DNA of 48,462 bases from positions 1 to 48,462 of the forward strand of contig NZ_BMQQ01000040.1 in assembly GCF_014648195.1 (NCBI RefSeq), in the 5' to 3' direction. The notes beneath the pieces were generated by a model. The model did no database searches and was not told the origin of the DNA. It saw only the letters and a program-made list of their open reading frames with translations. The position numbers were made by a program, and so were the translations under genes. The DNA comes from Streptomyces purpureus. GTDB taxonomy: Bacteria; Actinomycetota; Actinomycetes; Streptomycetales; Streptomycetaceae. Each line of letters opens with the position of its first letter. Position 1 is the stretch's first letter. This document shows positions 24,897-33,259 of the stretch, piece after piece.

Positions 24897-24930
24897 GGAA
24901 GCCGCCTCCCCTTCCGGGGAGACGGCTTCC
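24897..24930. terminator. Bidirectional terminator
   Basis: GGAAGCCG-C-CTCCCC pairs with GGGGAG-A-CGGCTTCC around loop TTCC. It lies between the ends of the converging DUF6227 and exporter genes. Confidence 0.8.
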
Positions 24931-24988
24931 GTTCCTGCGCAGGGCCCCCTCCGGAGCCGTCGCGTCCGTTGGTCCCGGCCGTCCGGCC

Positions 24989-26587
24989 TCAGTGGGTGAG
25001 CGCCGGTTCGCGGTCTCCGGCCGGGGCGAGAGCCCCGGACTCCGTGGTCCCCGACTCCACGGTCTCCGCCTCCACCGCCTCGGCCTCCGCGTGCTGCTTC
25101 GGCCGCGCGGGGAGCGCGAACATCACCACGAAGATCAGACCGAGCACCGCCACGACCCACCACAGCGAGCTCTGGAAGGCGTCCGTGAAGCCGGCCGTCA
25201 TCGCGGCCCGGCCGCCCTCGGGCCGGATGTCGTCGACGACCGAGAAGAAGACCACCGACACCAGCCCCAGGCCCAGCGCATTGCCCATCTGACCCACGGT
25301 GTTGATCAGTCCGGACGCCGAGCCGGCGTGCTCGCGTGGCACCTCCGAGAGCACCGCGTCCGTCAGCGGGGCCACGATCAGGCCCATACCCAGACCCATC
25401 ACGACCAGCGGCAGGCTCATCTGCCACGGCGCGATCGAGGCGCCGTACCGGCCGGCCTCCCAGATGTAGAGCAGCAGCCCGCCCGCGAGCGTCAGCGCAC
25501 CCGCCTGCAGCACCTTGCGCCCGAACCGCGGCACCAGCTTCTGCACCGACATGCCCGCCGCGACCGACACCGCCAGGGAGAACGGCACCCCGGTCAGACC
25601 GGCCTTCAGCGCGGTCCAGCCCAGGCCGATCTGCATGTACAGCGTCCAGACCAGGAAGAAGATGCCCATCACGACGCCGAAGGTCAGCTGCACCGCGATA
25701 CCGCCCGCGAAGCTCTTCACCTTGAACAGCGACAGCTCGACGAGCGGCGAGCCGTCCTTCCTCGTCTTGTACTTCTCGTACGCGACGAAGGCGGCGAAGA
25801 CGAGGACGCTGCCGGCCATGCACAGGTGGCCCCAGAGCGGCCAGCCCAGCTCACGGCCGCGGGTGAGGGGGTAGATCAGCATCAGCAGGGCGAGCGTGAT
25901 CAGGACGACGCCGACCAGGTCGAGCCGGAGCGCCTTCGGGGCGCGGGACTCGATGATGAACTTCCGGCCCAGGATCAGACCGGCGATGCCCACCGGCAGG
26001 TTGATCAGGAAGATCGGGCGCCATTCGAGGCCGAAGAGGTTCCACTGGGTGAGCAGCGCGCCGAGCAGCGGTCCCGAGACCGCGCCCAGGCCGACGATCG
26101 CGCCGAAGAGCCCGAAGACCTTGCCGCGCTCATGGGCGGGGAAGGTGACGTGGACGATGGCAAGGACCTGCGGAACCATCATCGCCGCCATCGCGCCCTG
26201 GAGGAGACGGGAGGCGACCAGCATCTCCGGGTTCGCGGCGAAGCCGCACAGCGCGGAGGCGAGGGTGAAGCCCGCTATACCGACGAGGAAGAGGCGCTTG
26301 CGGCCGTAGATGTCACCGAGGCGACCGCCGGTGATCAGGCCCGCGGCGAAGGCGAGCGCGTATCCGGCGGTGATCCACTGGATCGCGCCGAAGGAGGCGC
26401 CGAGGTTCCGCTCGATGCTGGGGATCGCGATGTTGACGATCGTGACGTCGACCAGGTCCATGAAGGCGGCGGTCATCACGATTGCGAGGGCGAGCCAGCG
26501 GCGCCGGTCCGCGGCCGGCGCGTCGGGCGCGGCGGCCGCGGCGGGTTCCTTGGACGGGGCGTCCTGGATGGGAGTGGAGGAGGTCAT
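24989..26587 (-). CDS. DHA2 family MFS exporter (EmrB/QacA type)
   Basis: A 532-residue transporter with about 14 membrane segments, the DHA2 length. It has L-V-D-V-T-I-V-N-I-A-I-P-S-I (motif D1), G-R-L-G-D-I-Y-G-R-K-R (motif A) and the helix-5 region with S-G-P-L-L-G. The C-terminus is acidic and probably disordered. It likely exports hydrophobic toxicants using the proton gradient. ATG 26587 is divergent from the WYL regulator with a 64-bp gap. TATATC about 17 nt before the start is a likely -10 element. No Shine-Dalgarno is visible. Confidence 0.85.
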   Translation of the reverse strand: MTSSTPIQDAPSKEPAAAAAPDAPAADRRRWLALAIVMTAAFMDLVDVTIVNIAIPSIERNLGASFGAIQWITAGYALAFAAGLITGGRLGDIYGRKRLFLVGIAGFTLASALCGFAANPEMLVASRLLQGAMAAMMVPQVLAIVHVTFPAHERGKVFGLFGAIVGLGAVSGPLLGALLTQWNLFGLEWRPIFLINLPVGIAGLILGRKFIIESRAPKALRLDLVGVVLITLALLMLIYPLTRGRELGWPLWGHLCMAGSVLVFAAFVAYEKYKTRKDGSPLVELSLFKVKSFAGGIAVQLTFGVVMGIFFLVWTLYMQIGLGWTALKAGLTGVPFSLAVSVAAGMSVQKLVPRFGRKVLQAGALTLAGGLLLYIWEAGRYGASIAPWQMSLPLVVMGLGMGLIVAPLTDAVLSEVPREHAGSASGLINTVGQMGNALGLGLVSVVFFSVVDDIRPEGGRAAMTAGFTDAFQSSLWWVVAVLGLIFVVMFALPARPKQHAEAEAVEAETVESGTTESGALAPAGDREPALTH

Positions 26588-26651
26588 GAGGAAGAAAGTA
26601 GAGGGGATATAGGCCAGGGACTGTCCTAGATCCCAGTGCATCCTGGAGAAC

Positions 26652-27608
26652 ATGACGGACACCCCGGCACGACTCCTGAATCTGCTCTCCCTCCTCCAGA
26701 CCCCGCGCGAGTGGCCGGGCAGCGAGCTCGCCGAGCGGCTCGCGGTCAGCCCGCGCACGATCCGCAGGGACATCGACCGGCTGCGCGAACTCGGCTACCC
26801 GGTCGAGGCCACGAAGGGCGCCGTCGGCGGGTACCGGCTGGTCGCGGGCACGGCGATGCCGCCGCTGGTCCTTGACGACGAGGAGGCGGTCGCGATCGCT
26901 GTCGGCCTGCGCGCCGGCGCGGGCCACGCCATCGAGGGCATCGAGGAGGCATCCGTACGGGCCCTGGCGAAGCTGGAGCAGGTGCTGCCGTCGCGGCTGC
27001 GGCACCGGGTCTCGACGCTCCAGGCCGCGACGATCCCGCTGACCCGGGGCGACGGCGCGACGGTCGATCCGCACACGCTGACGGCGATCGCGGCGACGGT
27101 GACGGGCCGGGAGCGGCTGCGGTTCGGCTACCGGGCCGGGGACGGCACGGAGTCCAAGCGGCAGGTCGAGCCGTACCGGCTGGTGTCGACCGGGCGGCGG
27201 TGGTACCTCGTGGCGTACGACATGGGGCGGGAGGACTGGCGTACGTTCCGGCTGGACCGGGTGAGCGAGCCGTTCGCGACGGGGGCGAGGTTCACCCCGC
27301 GGGAGCTGCCGAAGGGGGACGCGGCGCGCTTCCTGCAGCACTCGATGTCCCGGCTCCAGCCGCAGCTCGACCTCGACGTCACCTTCCACGCCTCCGAGGA
27401 GTTCGTCGCCGCCCGCCTCCCGGCCCATCTGCGCCCGGAGCCTCGATCCGCGACCACCTGCCGCCTGCGGGTGCGCTCCTCGGAGTCGGTGGAGTGGCTG
27501 GCGGTGCGGCTGGCCATGGTGGACTGCCCCTTCACGGTCCACGCCCCGGAGTCGCTGATCACGTACGTGAGCGGCCTGGCAGACCGCCTGGCGCACGCCG
27601 TGCGGTAG
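26652..27608 (+). CDS. WYL-domain transcriptional regulator (YafY type)
   Basis: A 318-residue regulator. Residues 1-60 are a helix-turn-helix: P-A-R-L-L-N-L-L-S-L-L-Q, then S-E-L-A-E-R-L-A-V-S-P-R-T-I-R-R-D-I-D-R-L-R. Residues about 140-215 are a WYL domain (V-E-P-Y-R-L-V-S-T-G-R-R-W-Y-L-V-A-Y-D), and a C-terminal extension follows. WYL domains bind ligands or nucleic acid. It is divergent from the DHA2 exporter, so the likely task is to control that exporter. CTG-N10-CAG around CTAG in the shared gap is a weak operator candidate. Confidence 0.85.
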   Translation: MTDTPARLLNLLSLLQTPREWPGSELAERLAVSPRTIRRDIDRLRELGYPVEATKGAVGGYRLVAGTAMPPLVLDDEEAVAIAVGLRAGAGHAIEGIEEASVRALAKLEQVLPSRLRHRVSTLQAATIPLTRGDGATVDPHTLTAIAATVTGRERLRFGYRAGDGTESKRQVEPYRLVSTGRRWYLVAYDMGREDWRTFRLDRVSEPFATGARFTPRELPKGDAARFLQHSMSRLQPQLDLDVTFHASEEFVAARLPAHLRPEPRSATTCRLRVRSSESVEWLAVRLAMVDCPFTVHAPESLITYVSGLADRLAHAVR

Positions 27609-27624
27609 CGGCCGGTACGGGAAA

Positions 27625-27656
27625 GGGCCTGGGCTCCCCCGAGGGAGCCCAGGCCC
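27625..27656. terminator. Bidirectional terminator between WYL regulator and hrdD
   Basis: A perfect 14-bp stem GGGCCTGGGCTCCC/GGGAGCCCAGGCCC with loop CCGA, between two converging genes. Confidence 0.85.
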
Positions 27657-27685
27657 GGACGTGGGGCGGCCGACGGCGGCCGGCG

Positions 27686-28684
27686 TCACGCCACGGCGTC
27701 GAAGCCGGTGTCGCGGGCCATCTTCTTCAGTTCGAGGAGCGCGTGCTTCTCGATCTGGCGGATGCGCTCGCGCGTGAGGCCGTGCTCCTTGCCGACCTCC
27801 GTCAGCGTGCGCTCGCGGCCGTCCTCGATGCCGTAGCGCATGCGGATGATCGAGGCCGTGCGGTGGTCGAGCTTGCCGATCAGGTCGTCGAGCTCCTCGC
27901 TGCGCAGCAGCGTGAGGACCGACTGCTCGGGCGAGATCGCCGAGGTGTCCTCCAGCAGGTCGCCGAACTGCGTCTCGCCGGCGTCGTCGACGGACATGTT
28001 CAGCGACACCGGGTCGCGCGCCCAGTCCAGGACGTCCAGGACCCTCTCCGGAGTCGTACCGAGCTCCTTGGCGACCTCCGCCGGCTCCGGCTCGCGGCCG
28101 TTCTCGCGGTTGAACTCGCGCTGGACGCGGCGGATGCGGCCCAGCTCCTCCACGAGGTGGACGGGGAGCCGGATCGTGCGGGACTGGTCGGCTATGGAGC
28201 GGGTGATGGCCTGGCGGATCCACCAGGTCGCGTACGTGGAGAACTTGAAGCCCTTGGCGTAGTCGAACTTCTCCACCGCGCGCACCAGGCCGGCGTTGCC
28301 CTCCTGGATGAGGTCGAGCAGGGGCAGGCCGCTGCGCGGGTAGCGCCGGGCGACGGCGACGACGAGCCGCAGGTTGGAGCGGATGAAGACGTCCTTCGCG
28401 CGCTCCCCCTCGGCGGCGAGTGCCTCAAGCTCTTCCCGGCTGGCCCCGCCCGCGACGCTGTCGACCTCCTTGTCGAGGATCTGCTGGGCGTAGACACCGG
28501 CCTCGATGGTCTGCGAGAGCTCGACCTCCTTGGCGGCGTCGAGCAGGGGCGTGCGCGCGATCTCGTCGAGGTACATGCCGACCAGGTCGCGGTCGGCGAT
28601 CTCCCCGCCCACGGCGCGAACGCTGCTTGCCCGGCTGGTCCCATCGGTGGCGGTGGACTGGCGGGCGACGGCACGGGTTGCCAT
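27686..28684 (-). CDS. hrdD: RNA polymerase sigma factor HrdD (sigma70 group 2)
   Basis: A 332-residue sigma factor very like Streptomyces HrdD: start M-A-T-R-A-V-A-R, then region 1.2 D-L-V-G-M-Y-L-D-E-I-A-R-T-P-L-L, region 2 N-L-R-L-V-V-A-V-A-R-R-Y and F-S-T-Y-A-T-W-W-I-R-Q-A-I-T-R-S-I, region 3, and region 4.2 L-T-E-V-G-K-E-H-G-L-T-R-E-R-I-R-Q-I-E. It lacks the long acidic N-terminus of the principal factor HrdB. hrdD is dispensable in S. coelicolor and is known as a target of stress sigma factors. GGGAG precedes ATG 28684 by 5 nt. A sigmaR-type promoter lies about 60 bp upstream. Confidence 0.93.
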   Translation of the reverse strand: MATRAVARQSTATDGTSRASSVRAVGGEIADRDLVGMYLDEIARTPLLDAAKEVELSQTIEAGVYAQQILDKEVDSVAGGASREELEALAAEGERAKDVFIRSNLRLVVAVARRYPRSGLPLLDLIQEGNAGLVRAVEKFDYAKGFKFSTYATWWIRQAITRSIADQSRTIRLPVHLVEELGRIRRVQREFNRENGREPEPAEVAKELGTTPERVLDVLDWARDPVSLNMSVDDAGETQFGDLLEDTSAISPEQSVLTLLRSEELDDLIGKLDHRTASIIRMRYGIEDGRERTLTEVGKEHGLTRERIRQIEKHALLELKKMARDTGFDAVA

Positions 28685-28744
28685 GCGTGCTCCCTTGCTG
28701 AGTAGGTCGCGACACCCTTCGGGTGCCCTGCATCCGACGGAAAC

Positions 28745-28770
28745 AACGACTGGAATCAGGACAGAATTCC
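28745..28770 (-). promoter_or_regulatory. SigmaR-type promoter of hrdD
   Basis: On the minus strand GGAAT (28770-28766), 18 bp, then GTT (28747-28745) exactly matches the sigmaR consensus GGAAT-N18-GTT. Transcription would start about 7 bp further and give a leader of about 55 nt that contains a GGCACCC/GGGTGTC hairpin. SigmaR responds to thiol oxidation, and hrdD is a known member of that regulon. Confidence 0.85.
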
Positions 28771-29117
28771 CAAGCCGCCCATCGATTTTCGTGATCATGC
28801 AGTACCCTGTGCCGCCGCCAGGGGCGGACGGGTGCTGCGGAGGCCCGTAGAAGTGCAGGTCAGGCAGGAAGCGGGGGCGATCCGGGGCCCCGCGCGGAAC
28901 CCCTCGACGACGATCCGCTTCCCACCCGGAAGACGTCCGGCATCACCGTACGGTTGCTCGCGGTGTCCGAATTGTCGATTCGGTGGATCCGATCTACGAG
29001 ACCGGTCCGGGGGGCCCGGAAACCGACGCGCGGGGCCTCGGCCCTAGGTCCCGGGCCGGGCGCGCCTAGGTCCACAGCCCGTTACGGGCCGCCCGGCCCC
29101 GCTCCTACAGTCCCCAC
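28771..29117. other. Non-coding gap between hrdD and questin-oxidase-like gene
   Basis: No gene is supported. The gap holds a small GCGGGG/CCCCGC inverted repeat (28871-28893) and a direct repeat CCTAGGTCC at 29043-29051 and 29065-29073, 22 bp apart. A promoter for the right-hand gene has TTACGG (29083-29088), 17 bp, TACAGT (29106-29111), placing the start of transcription at ATG 29118 (leaderless). Confidence 0.5.
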
Positions 29118-30128
29118 ATGGACACGACAGGCATCCTCGACGAGGCGCTGGAGCGGCTGCACGCCGCCGGGCCGGAGCGGAACGGCTGGCTCAGCAACCA
29201 CGGCCCCATGGCCGTCGAAGCGCTGGTACGGCACGGCCAGGCGCCGGTCGTCCACCGCTGGCTGGATCACTACCGCACCAAGCTGGAGGACATGCCGCCC
29301 CTCAACACCCCCATCACCGAGGCCACTTGGCGCGAGGCGCTCGGCGACCCGGCCCGGATCGCCGACTGGGCGCGCTACTTCGAGCGGGAGACCTCCGAGC
29401 GGCCCTGGCGCGAGGTGCTGGCGCGGTGGTGGCCGCGGCTGCTGCCCGGTATCGCGGGCGGGGCCACGCATCCGGTGATCCGTACGGGCCATGCCGTACG
29501 CACGCTCCTGGACGGTGAGGAGACCGCGCCCCGGGTCGTCGAGCTGGCCCACGCGCTCGGCTACTGGGCCGCACGCCACCAGCCGCTGGCGGACCTCGCG
29601 ACCTTCGCCCCGGCGCCGGACGCGGCCACCGCCCTGGACGCCGTACGGCCCGTACCCCTCCAGGAGGGCGGGATCAGGGACCGGCTCGACCAGCTGACCG
29701 GGTTCCCGCTCTGGGGCCTCGCCCCCGGACCGGAGGAGGCGCGGGAGCGGCTGACGGAACTCGTCGCGGCGGCGACCCACCGCTACGCGACCCATGGTCA
29801 TGGCGAGCCGATCATGCTGGTGCACGCGGCCACCGCCCCCAACGCCGTCCTGCGGACCCTGCCGGCGCTCCCCCGCGAGCTGTGGGCGGCGAGCCTGGCG
29901 GCGGCGTGGACGGCGAGCGCGGCGGTCACGGCGGCGTACGCGCCCGACAGGCCGGCGCCCTACAAGGCCACCTGCCTCACCGCCGAGGAGGTCTTCGAGC
30001 AGGCCGCGGCGCACGGCGACGACCACACGATCAAGTTCACCGACACCGCGCTGGACGTGGGTGACCGGCTCGCGCTGGCCGCCGCGGCCCGCTCGATCGC
30101 CCTCAATCCCCCGGTGTTCCAGCGCTGA
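29118..30128 (+). CDS. Questin-oxidase-like (DUF4243) protein
   Basis: A 336-residue protein resembling the questin oxidase family, named for a fungal Baeyer-Villiger-type enzyme of anthraquinone cleavage. Features include N-G-W-L-S-N-H-G-P-M-A-V-E-A-L near the start, H-P-V-I-R-T-G-H-A-V-R-T-L about residue 115, and a late D-D-H-T-I-K-F-T-D-T-A-L. No flavin or NAD fold is visible; several conserved His suggest a metal or general-base role. Function in Streptomyces is unknown. It appears to be expressed from a leaderless promoter downstream of twin CCTAGGTCC repeats. Confidence 0.75.
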   Translation: MDTTGILDEALERLHAAGPERNGWLSNHGPMAVEALVRHGQAPVVHRWLDHYRTKLEDMPPLNTPITEATWREALGDPARIADWARYFERETSERPWREVLARWWPRLLPGIAGGATHPVIRTGHAVRTLLDGEETAPRVVELAHALGYWAARHQPLADLATFAPAPDAATALDAVRPVPLQEGGIRDRLDQLTGFPLWGLAPGPEEARERLTELVAAATHRYATHGHGEPIMLVHAATAPNAVLRTLPALPRELWAASLAAAWTASAAVTAAYAPDRPAPYKATCLTAEEVFEQAAAHGDDHTIKFTDTALDVGDRLALAAAARSIALNPPVFQR

Positions 30129-30147
30129 TCACCCCTCGGGGGGATCA
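30126..30147. terminator. Compact bidirectional terminator spanning both stop codons
   Basis: TGATC-A-CCCC pairs with GGGG-GATCA around TCG, with one bulged A. It includes the stop codons of both converging genes. Confidence 0.6.
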
Positions 30148-30936
30148 GGCCGCGCCGAACTGGACGGAGCGCTTGGCCAGGCCCATCCAGAAACCGTCGA
30201 TGACGCTGCGGCCGGCGTCCAGCTCCCCGGCCGCGTCCGCCGCGCCCAGGGTCACGAAGAGTGGCGCGAAGTGTTCGGTACGCGGGTGGGCGAGGGCGCC
30301 CGCCGGGGACTTGTGCGCGAAGTCGAGGAGCGCGTCGACATCGGCGGCCTCCAGCGCGCGCCGCCCCCAGTCGTCGAACTCCGCCGACCAGCCGGGCACT
30401 CCCGGGCCGGTGTGCCGCAGCGCGGCGAGGTTGTGGGTGAAGAATCCGCTGCCCACGATCAGGACGCCCTCGTCCCGCAGCGGCGCGAGCCGGCGGCCGA
30501 TCTCCATCAGCCGGCCCGGGTCGAGGGTCGGCATCGAGATCTGGAGGACCGGGATGTCGGCGGCGGGGAACATCTCCACCAGCGGGACGTACGCGCCATG
30601 GTCGAGGCCCCGGGCCGGGATGTCCTGGACCGGAGTGCCGGGGGCGCGCAGCAGCTTGCGTACGGAATCGGCGAGCGCGGGCGCGCCGGGCGCCGCGTAC
30701 CGGACCCGGTAGTAGTGCTCGGGGAAGCCCCAGAAGTCGTACACCAGCGGGACGGTCTCGGTGGCGCCGAGGGCGAGCGGGGCCTCTTCCCAGTGGGCGG
30801 AGACCATCAGGATCGCCGTGGGGCGGGGCAGGCCCGCGGACCAGGCGGCGAGCTGGCCGGGCCAGACGGGGTCGTCGGCGAGCGGCGGGGCGCCGTGGGA
30901 GAGATAGAGGGCGGGCATCCGCGGGGGAGTACTCAT
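30145..30936 (-). CDS. Class III extradiol ring-cleavage dioxygenase (LigB/DODA family)
   Basis: A 263-residue non-haem iron (or zinc) dioxygenase of the DODA/YgiD type that opens catechol-like rings. It shows L-Y-L-S-H-G-A-P-P near the start, M-V-S-A-H-W-E (second His), R-G-L-D-H-G-A-Y-V-P-L, G-S-G-F-F-T-H-N-L and the terminal E-H-F-A-P-L-F-V. These His residues are the usual metal and catalytic ones. ATG 30936 follows AAGGA at 7-8 nt. It is divergent from a MarR gene with two operator-like repeats between, fitting induction by a phenolic compound. TTGAAA-N17-TAGGCT is its probable promoter. Confidence 0.87.
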   Translation of the reverse strand: MSTPPRMPALYLSHGAPPLADDPVWPGQLAAWSAGLPRPTAILMVSAHWEEAPLALGATETVPLVYDFWGFPEHYYRVRYAAPGAPALADSVRKLLRAPGTPVQDIPARGLDHGAYVPLVEMFPAADIPVLQISMPTLDPGRLMEIGRRLAPLRDEGVLIVGSGFFTHNLAALRHTGPGVPGWSAEFDDWGRRALEAADVDALLDFAHKSPAGALAHPRTEHFAPLFVTLGAADAAGELDAGRSVIDGFWMGLAKRSVQFGAA

Positions 30937-30961
30937 CACAGAGTCCTTGAATCAGCCCTGA

Positions 30962-31037
30962 GGACCATAGTTGAAACTTCAAGCTCATCGGACATGACGA
31001 GCCTAGGACCATCTTGTTCAACTTTCAAGAATGGTCC
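30962..31037. promoter_or_regulatory. Two MarR-type operators between dioxygenase and marR
   Basis: Site 1: GGACCAT (30962-30968), then the palindrome TTGAA-AC-TTCAA (30971-30982). Site 2: GGACCAT (31006-31012), then TTCAACTTTCAA (31017-31028), then inverted ATGGTCC (31031-31037). On the minus strand TTGAAA (31028-31023), 17 bp, TAGGCT (31005-31000) forms the dioxygenase promoter. On the plus strand TAAACT (31039-31044) is the -10 of a leaderless marR mRNA. Site 2 covers both -35 regions; site 1 lies downstream of the dioxygenase start of transcription. Confidence 0.7.
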
Positions 31038-31051
31038 GTAAACTTGGACGC

Positions 31052-31555
31052 ATGACCACCGCATCCCATGGCACGCCCCGCTGGCTCAGCGACGAGGAGC
31101 AGCGGGTCTGGCGCGCCTACCTCCATGCCACCACCCTCCTGGAGGACCACCTCGACCGCCAGTTGCAGCGCGACGCGGGGATGCCGCACATCTACTACGG
31201 ACTGCTGGTCCAGCTCTCCCAGGCCCCCCGCCGCCGGATGCGGATGACCGAGCTGGCCAGGGAAACCAAGATCACCCGCTCCCGGCTCTCGCACGCCGTG
31301 GCGCGGCTGGAGAAGAACGGCTGGGTCCGCCGCGAGGACTGCGCATCCGACAAGCGCGGCCAGAACGCCTGCCTCACGGAGGAGGGGTTCGAGGTGCTGC
31401 GGCGCACGGCGCCGGGCCATGTCGAAGCCGTACGGCAGGCGATGTTCGACCGGCTCAGCCCCGAGCAGGTGGGGCAGCTCGGCGAGATCATGCGGGTCAT
31501 GGCCGAGGCGCTCCAGCCCACGGACCCGAACGCGGACCTGCCCTGGCTCCGCTGA
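31052..31555 (+). CDS. MarR family transcriptional regulator
   Basis: A 167-residue winged-helix regulator. The recognition region is M-T-E-L-A-R-E-T-K-I-T-R-S-R-L-S-H-A-V-A-R-L-E, followed by the wing V-R-R-E-D-C-A-S-D-K-R-G-Q-N-A-C-L-T. ATG 31052 lies 7 nt after TAAACT, so the mRNA is probably leaderless; the upstream GTG at 31031 overlaps the operator. It most likely represses itself and the divergent dioxygenase. One Cys in the wing region could sense oxidation, but that is a guess. Confidence 0.87.
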   Translation: MTTASHGTPRWLSDEEQRVWRAYLHATTLLEDHLDRQLQRDAGMPHIYYGLLVQLSQAPRRRMRMTELARETKITRSRLSHAVARLEKNGWVRREDCASDKRGQNACLTEEGFEVLRRTAPGHVEAVRQAMFDRLSPEQVGQLGEIMRVMAEALQPTDPNADLPWLR

Positions 31556-31592
31556 CCTCACGGAACCAGGGCAGGGCACAGGGCCTGGCGGC

Positions 31593-33116
31593 TCAGTGCA
31601 CGACGACGGGGATCTTCACCGCGTCCTCGGACTGATCACCCGAGCCCGCCACCACACCGCCGCCGGGGCGCCCGGTGTTGATGAAGGTGACCGCGATCGC
31701 GGCGGAGACCGCCAGGATGCCGACCGCCCACCAGATCGCGGCCGCGTAGCCCTCGACCATGCCCTGGAGCTGGAGCAGCTTCTGGGCGGCGGGGGTGGTC
31801 GCGGCGGCCGCGTGGTCGGTGAGGTACGCGGTGGTCGCCGACGCGGCGATCGTGTTCAGCAGGGCCGTCCCGATCGCGCCGCCGACCTGCTGCGAGGTGT
31901 TCACCATCGCGGAGGCGACACCGGCGTCCTGCGGGTCCACGCCGTGCGTGGACAGCGACATCGCCGGCATGAACGCCGTACCCATGCCCAGGCCGAGCAG
32001 CAGCTGCGCCGGCAGGATCAGGCCGGTGTACGAGGAGCCGACCTCCAGCTGCGTCAGCAGCAGCATGCCGACCGCGGCGGTCAGGAAGCCGGGGCCCATG
32101 AGCCAGCGGGGCGGGACGCGGGTCATCAGCCGTGTGCCGATCTGGGTGGAGCCCACGATCATGCCCGCGATCATCGGCAGGAAGGCGAAGCCCGTCTTGA
32201 CCGGCGAGTACCCCTTCACGACCTGGAGGTAGTACGTCAGGAAGAGGAACAGGCCGAACATCGCGATGATCGCGAGACCCAGGGAGAGGTAGACGCCGCC
32301 GCGGTTGCGGTCGGTGAGCACGCGCAGCGGCAGCAGCGGCGACCTGACCTTCGCCTCGGTGACGACGAACCCGGCGAGCAGCACGACCGACGCGACGAAG
32401 AGCCCGATCGTCATCCGGTCCGACCAGCCGTCGGACTCGGCGCGGGTGAAGCCGTAGACCAGCGCGACCAGACCGAGGGTGGAGAGGACCACGCCGGGGA
32501 TGTCGAGCGGGGCGCGGTTGCGGCCGCCGGCCGGCTCACGGATCACGAAGTACGCGCCGAGGGCGGCGACCACGGCGAAGGGGATGTTGACGAAGAAGGT
32601 CCAGCGCCAGTCCATGTACTCGGTGAGGACACCTCCGAGGATCAGACCGACGGCGCCACCGCCACCGGCGATCGCGCCGTAGATGCCGAACGCCTTGGCC
32701 CGCTCACGCGCGTCGGTGAACATGACGGCGAGCAGGGAGAGCGCGGCCGGGGCGAGCAGCGCGCCGAAGGCGCCCTGGAGGGCGCGGGCACCGAGCATCG
32801 TCGCCTCGCCGGTGGCGGCACCGCCGAGCGCGGACGCGGCGGCGAAGCCGATCAGACCGACCACGAAGGTGCGCTTACGGCCCCAGAGGTCGGCTATCCG
32901 GCCGCCGAAGAGCAGCAGCCCGCCGAAGGCGAGTGCGTAGGCGGTGATGACCCACTGCCGGTTGCCGTCGGAGATCCCGAGGTCCTGCTGGGCGGAGGGC
33001 AGCGCGATGTTCACGATCGTCGCGTCGAGCACGACCATCAGCTGGGCGAGGGCGATGAAGACGAGCGCTTTCCAGCGACTCGGGTCGGCGACGGGGGTCG
33101 CGGCGATTTTTGACAT
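31593..33116 (-). CDS. DHA2 family MFS exporter
   Basis: A 507-residue, 14-helix drug/proton antiporter. It has Q-L-M-V-V-L-D-A-T-I-V-N-I-A-L-P at helix 1, G-G-R-I-A-D-L-W-G-R-K-R (motif A), a glycine-rich G-A-I-A-G-G-G-G-A-V-G-L-I-L-G-G (motif C-like, of antiporters) and S-L-S-T-H-G-V-D-P-Q-D-A-G-V-A-S. ATG 33116 is taken, with AGGTGG about 10 nt upstream; GTG 33128 is an alternative. It lies 138 bp downstream of a TetR gene on the same strand, a common regulator-exporter arrangement. Confidence 0.86.
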   Translation of the reverse strand: MSKIAATPVADPSRWKALVFIALAQLMVVLDATIVNIALPSAQQDLGISDGNRQWVITAYALAFGGLLLFGGRIADLWGRKRTFVVGLIGFAAASALGGAATGEATMLGARALQGAFGALLAPAALSLLAVMFTDARERAKAFGIYGAIAGGGGAVGLILGGVLTEYMDWRWTFFVNIPFAVVAALGAYFVIREPAGGRNRAPLDIPGVVLSTLGLVALVYGFTRAESDGWSDRMTIGLFVASVVLLAGFVVTEAKVRSPLLPLRVLTDRNRGGVYLSLGLAIIAMFGLFLFLTYYLQVVKGYSPVKTGFAFLPMIAGMIVGSTQIGTRLMTRVPPRWLMGPGFLTAAVGMLLLTQLEVGSSYTGLILPAQLLLGLGMGTAFMPAMSLSTHGVDPQDAGVASAMVNTSQQVGGAIGTALLNTIAASATTAYLTDHAAAATTPAAQKLLQLQGMVEGYAAAIWWAVGILAVSAAIAVTFINTGRPGGGVVAGSGDQSEDAVKIPVVVH

Positions 33117-33232
33117 GGGGGTAGCCACCTAGCGGTACGGAGTGGGGAAAAACGGGCGTACGGAAAAGAGGGCGGAGGTCGGCGGTATGGGTCGGCCGGA
33201 CGTGACGGAGGGCCGAGACAGAGGCCGTATCA

Positions 33233-33259
33233 AGGACTGAGAGGACTAAGGGGACTATG
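33233..33259 (-). repeat. Three 9-bp tandem units at the end of tetR
   Basis: AGGACTGAG, AGGACTAAG, GGGACTATG in direct succession on the plus strand, overlapping the tetR stop codon (33255-33257). They lie about 120 bp upstream of the exporter start and could be an operator or a slippage product. Confidence 0.5.
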
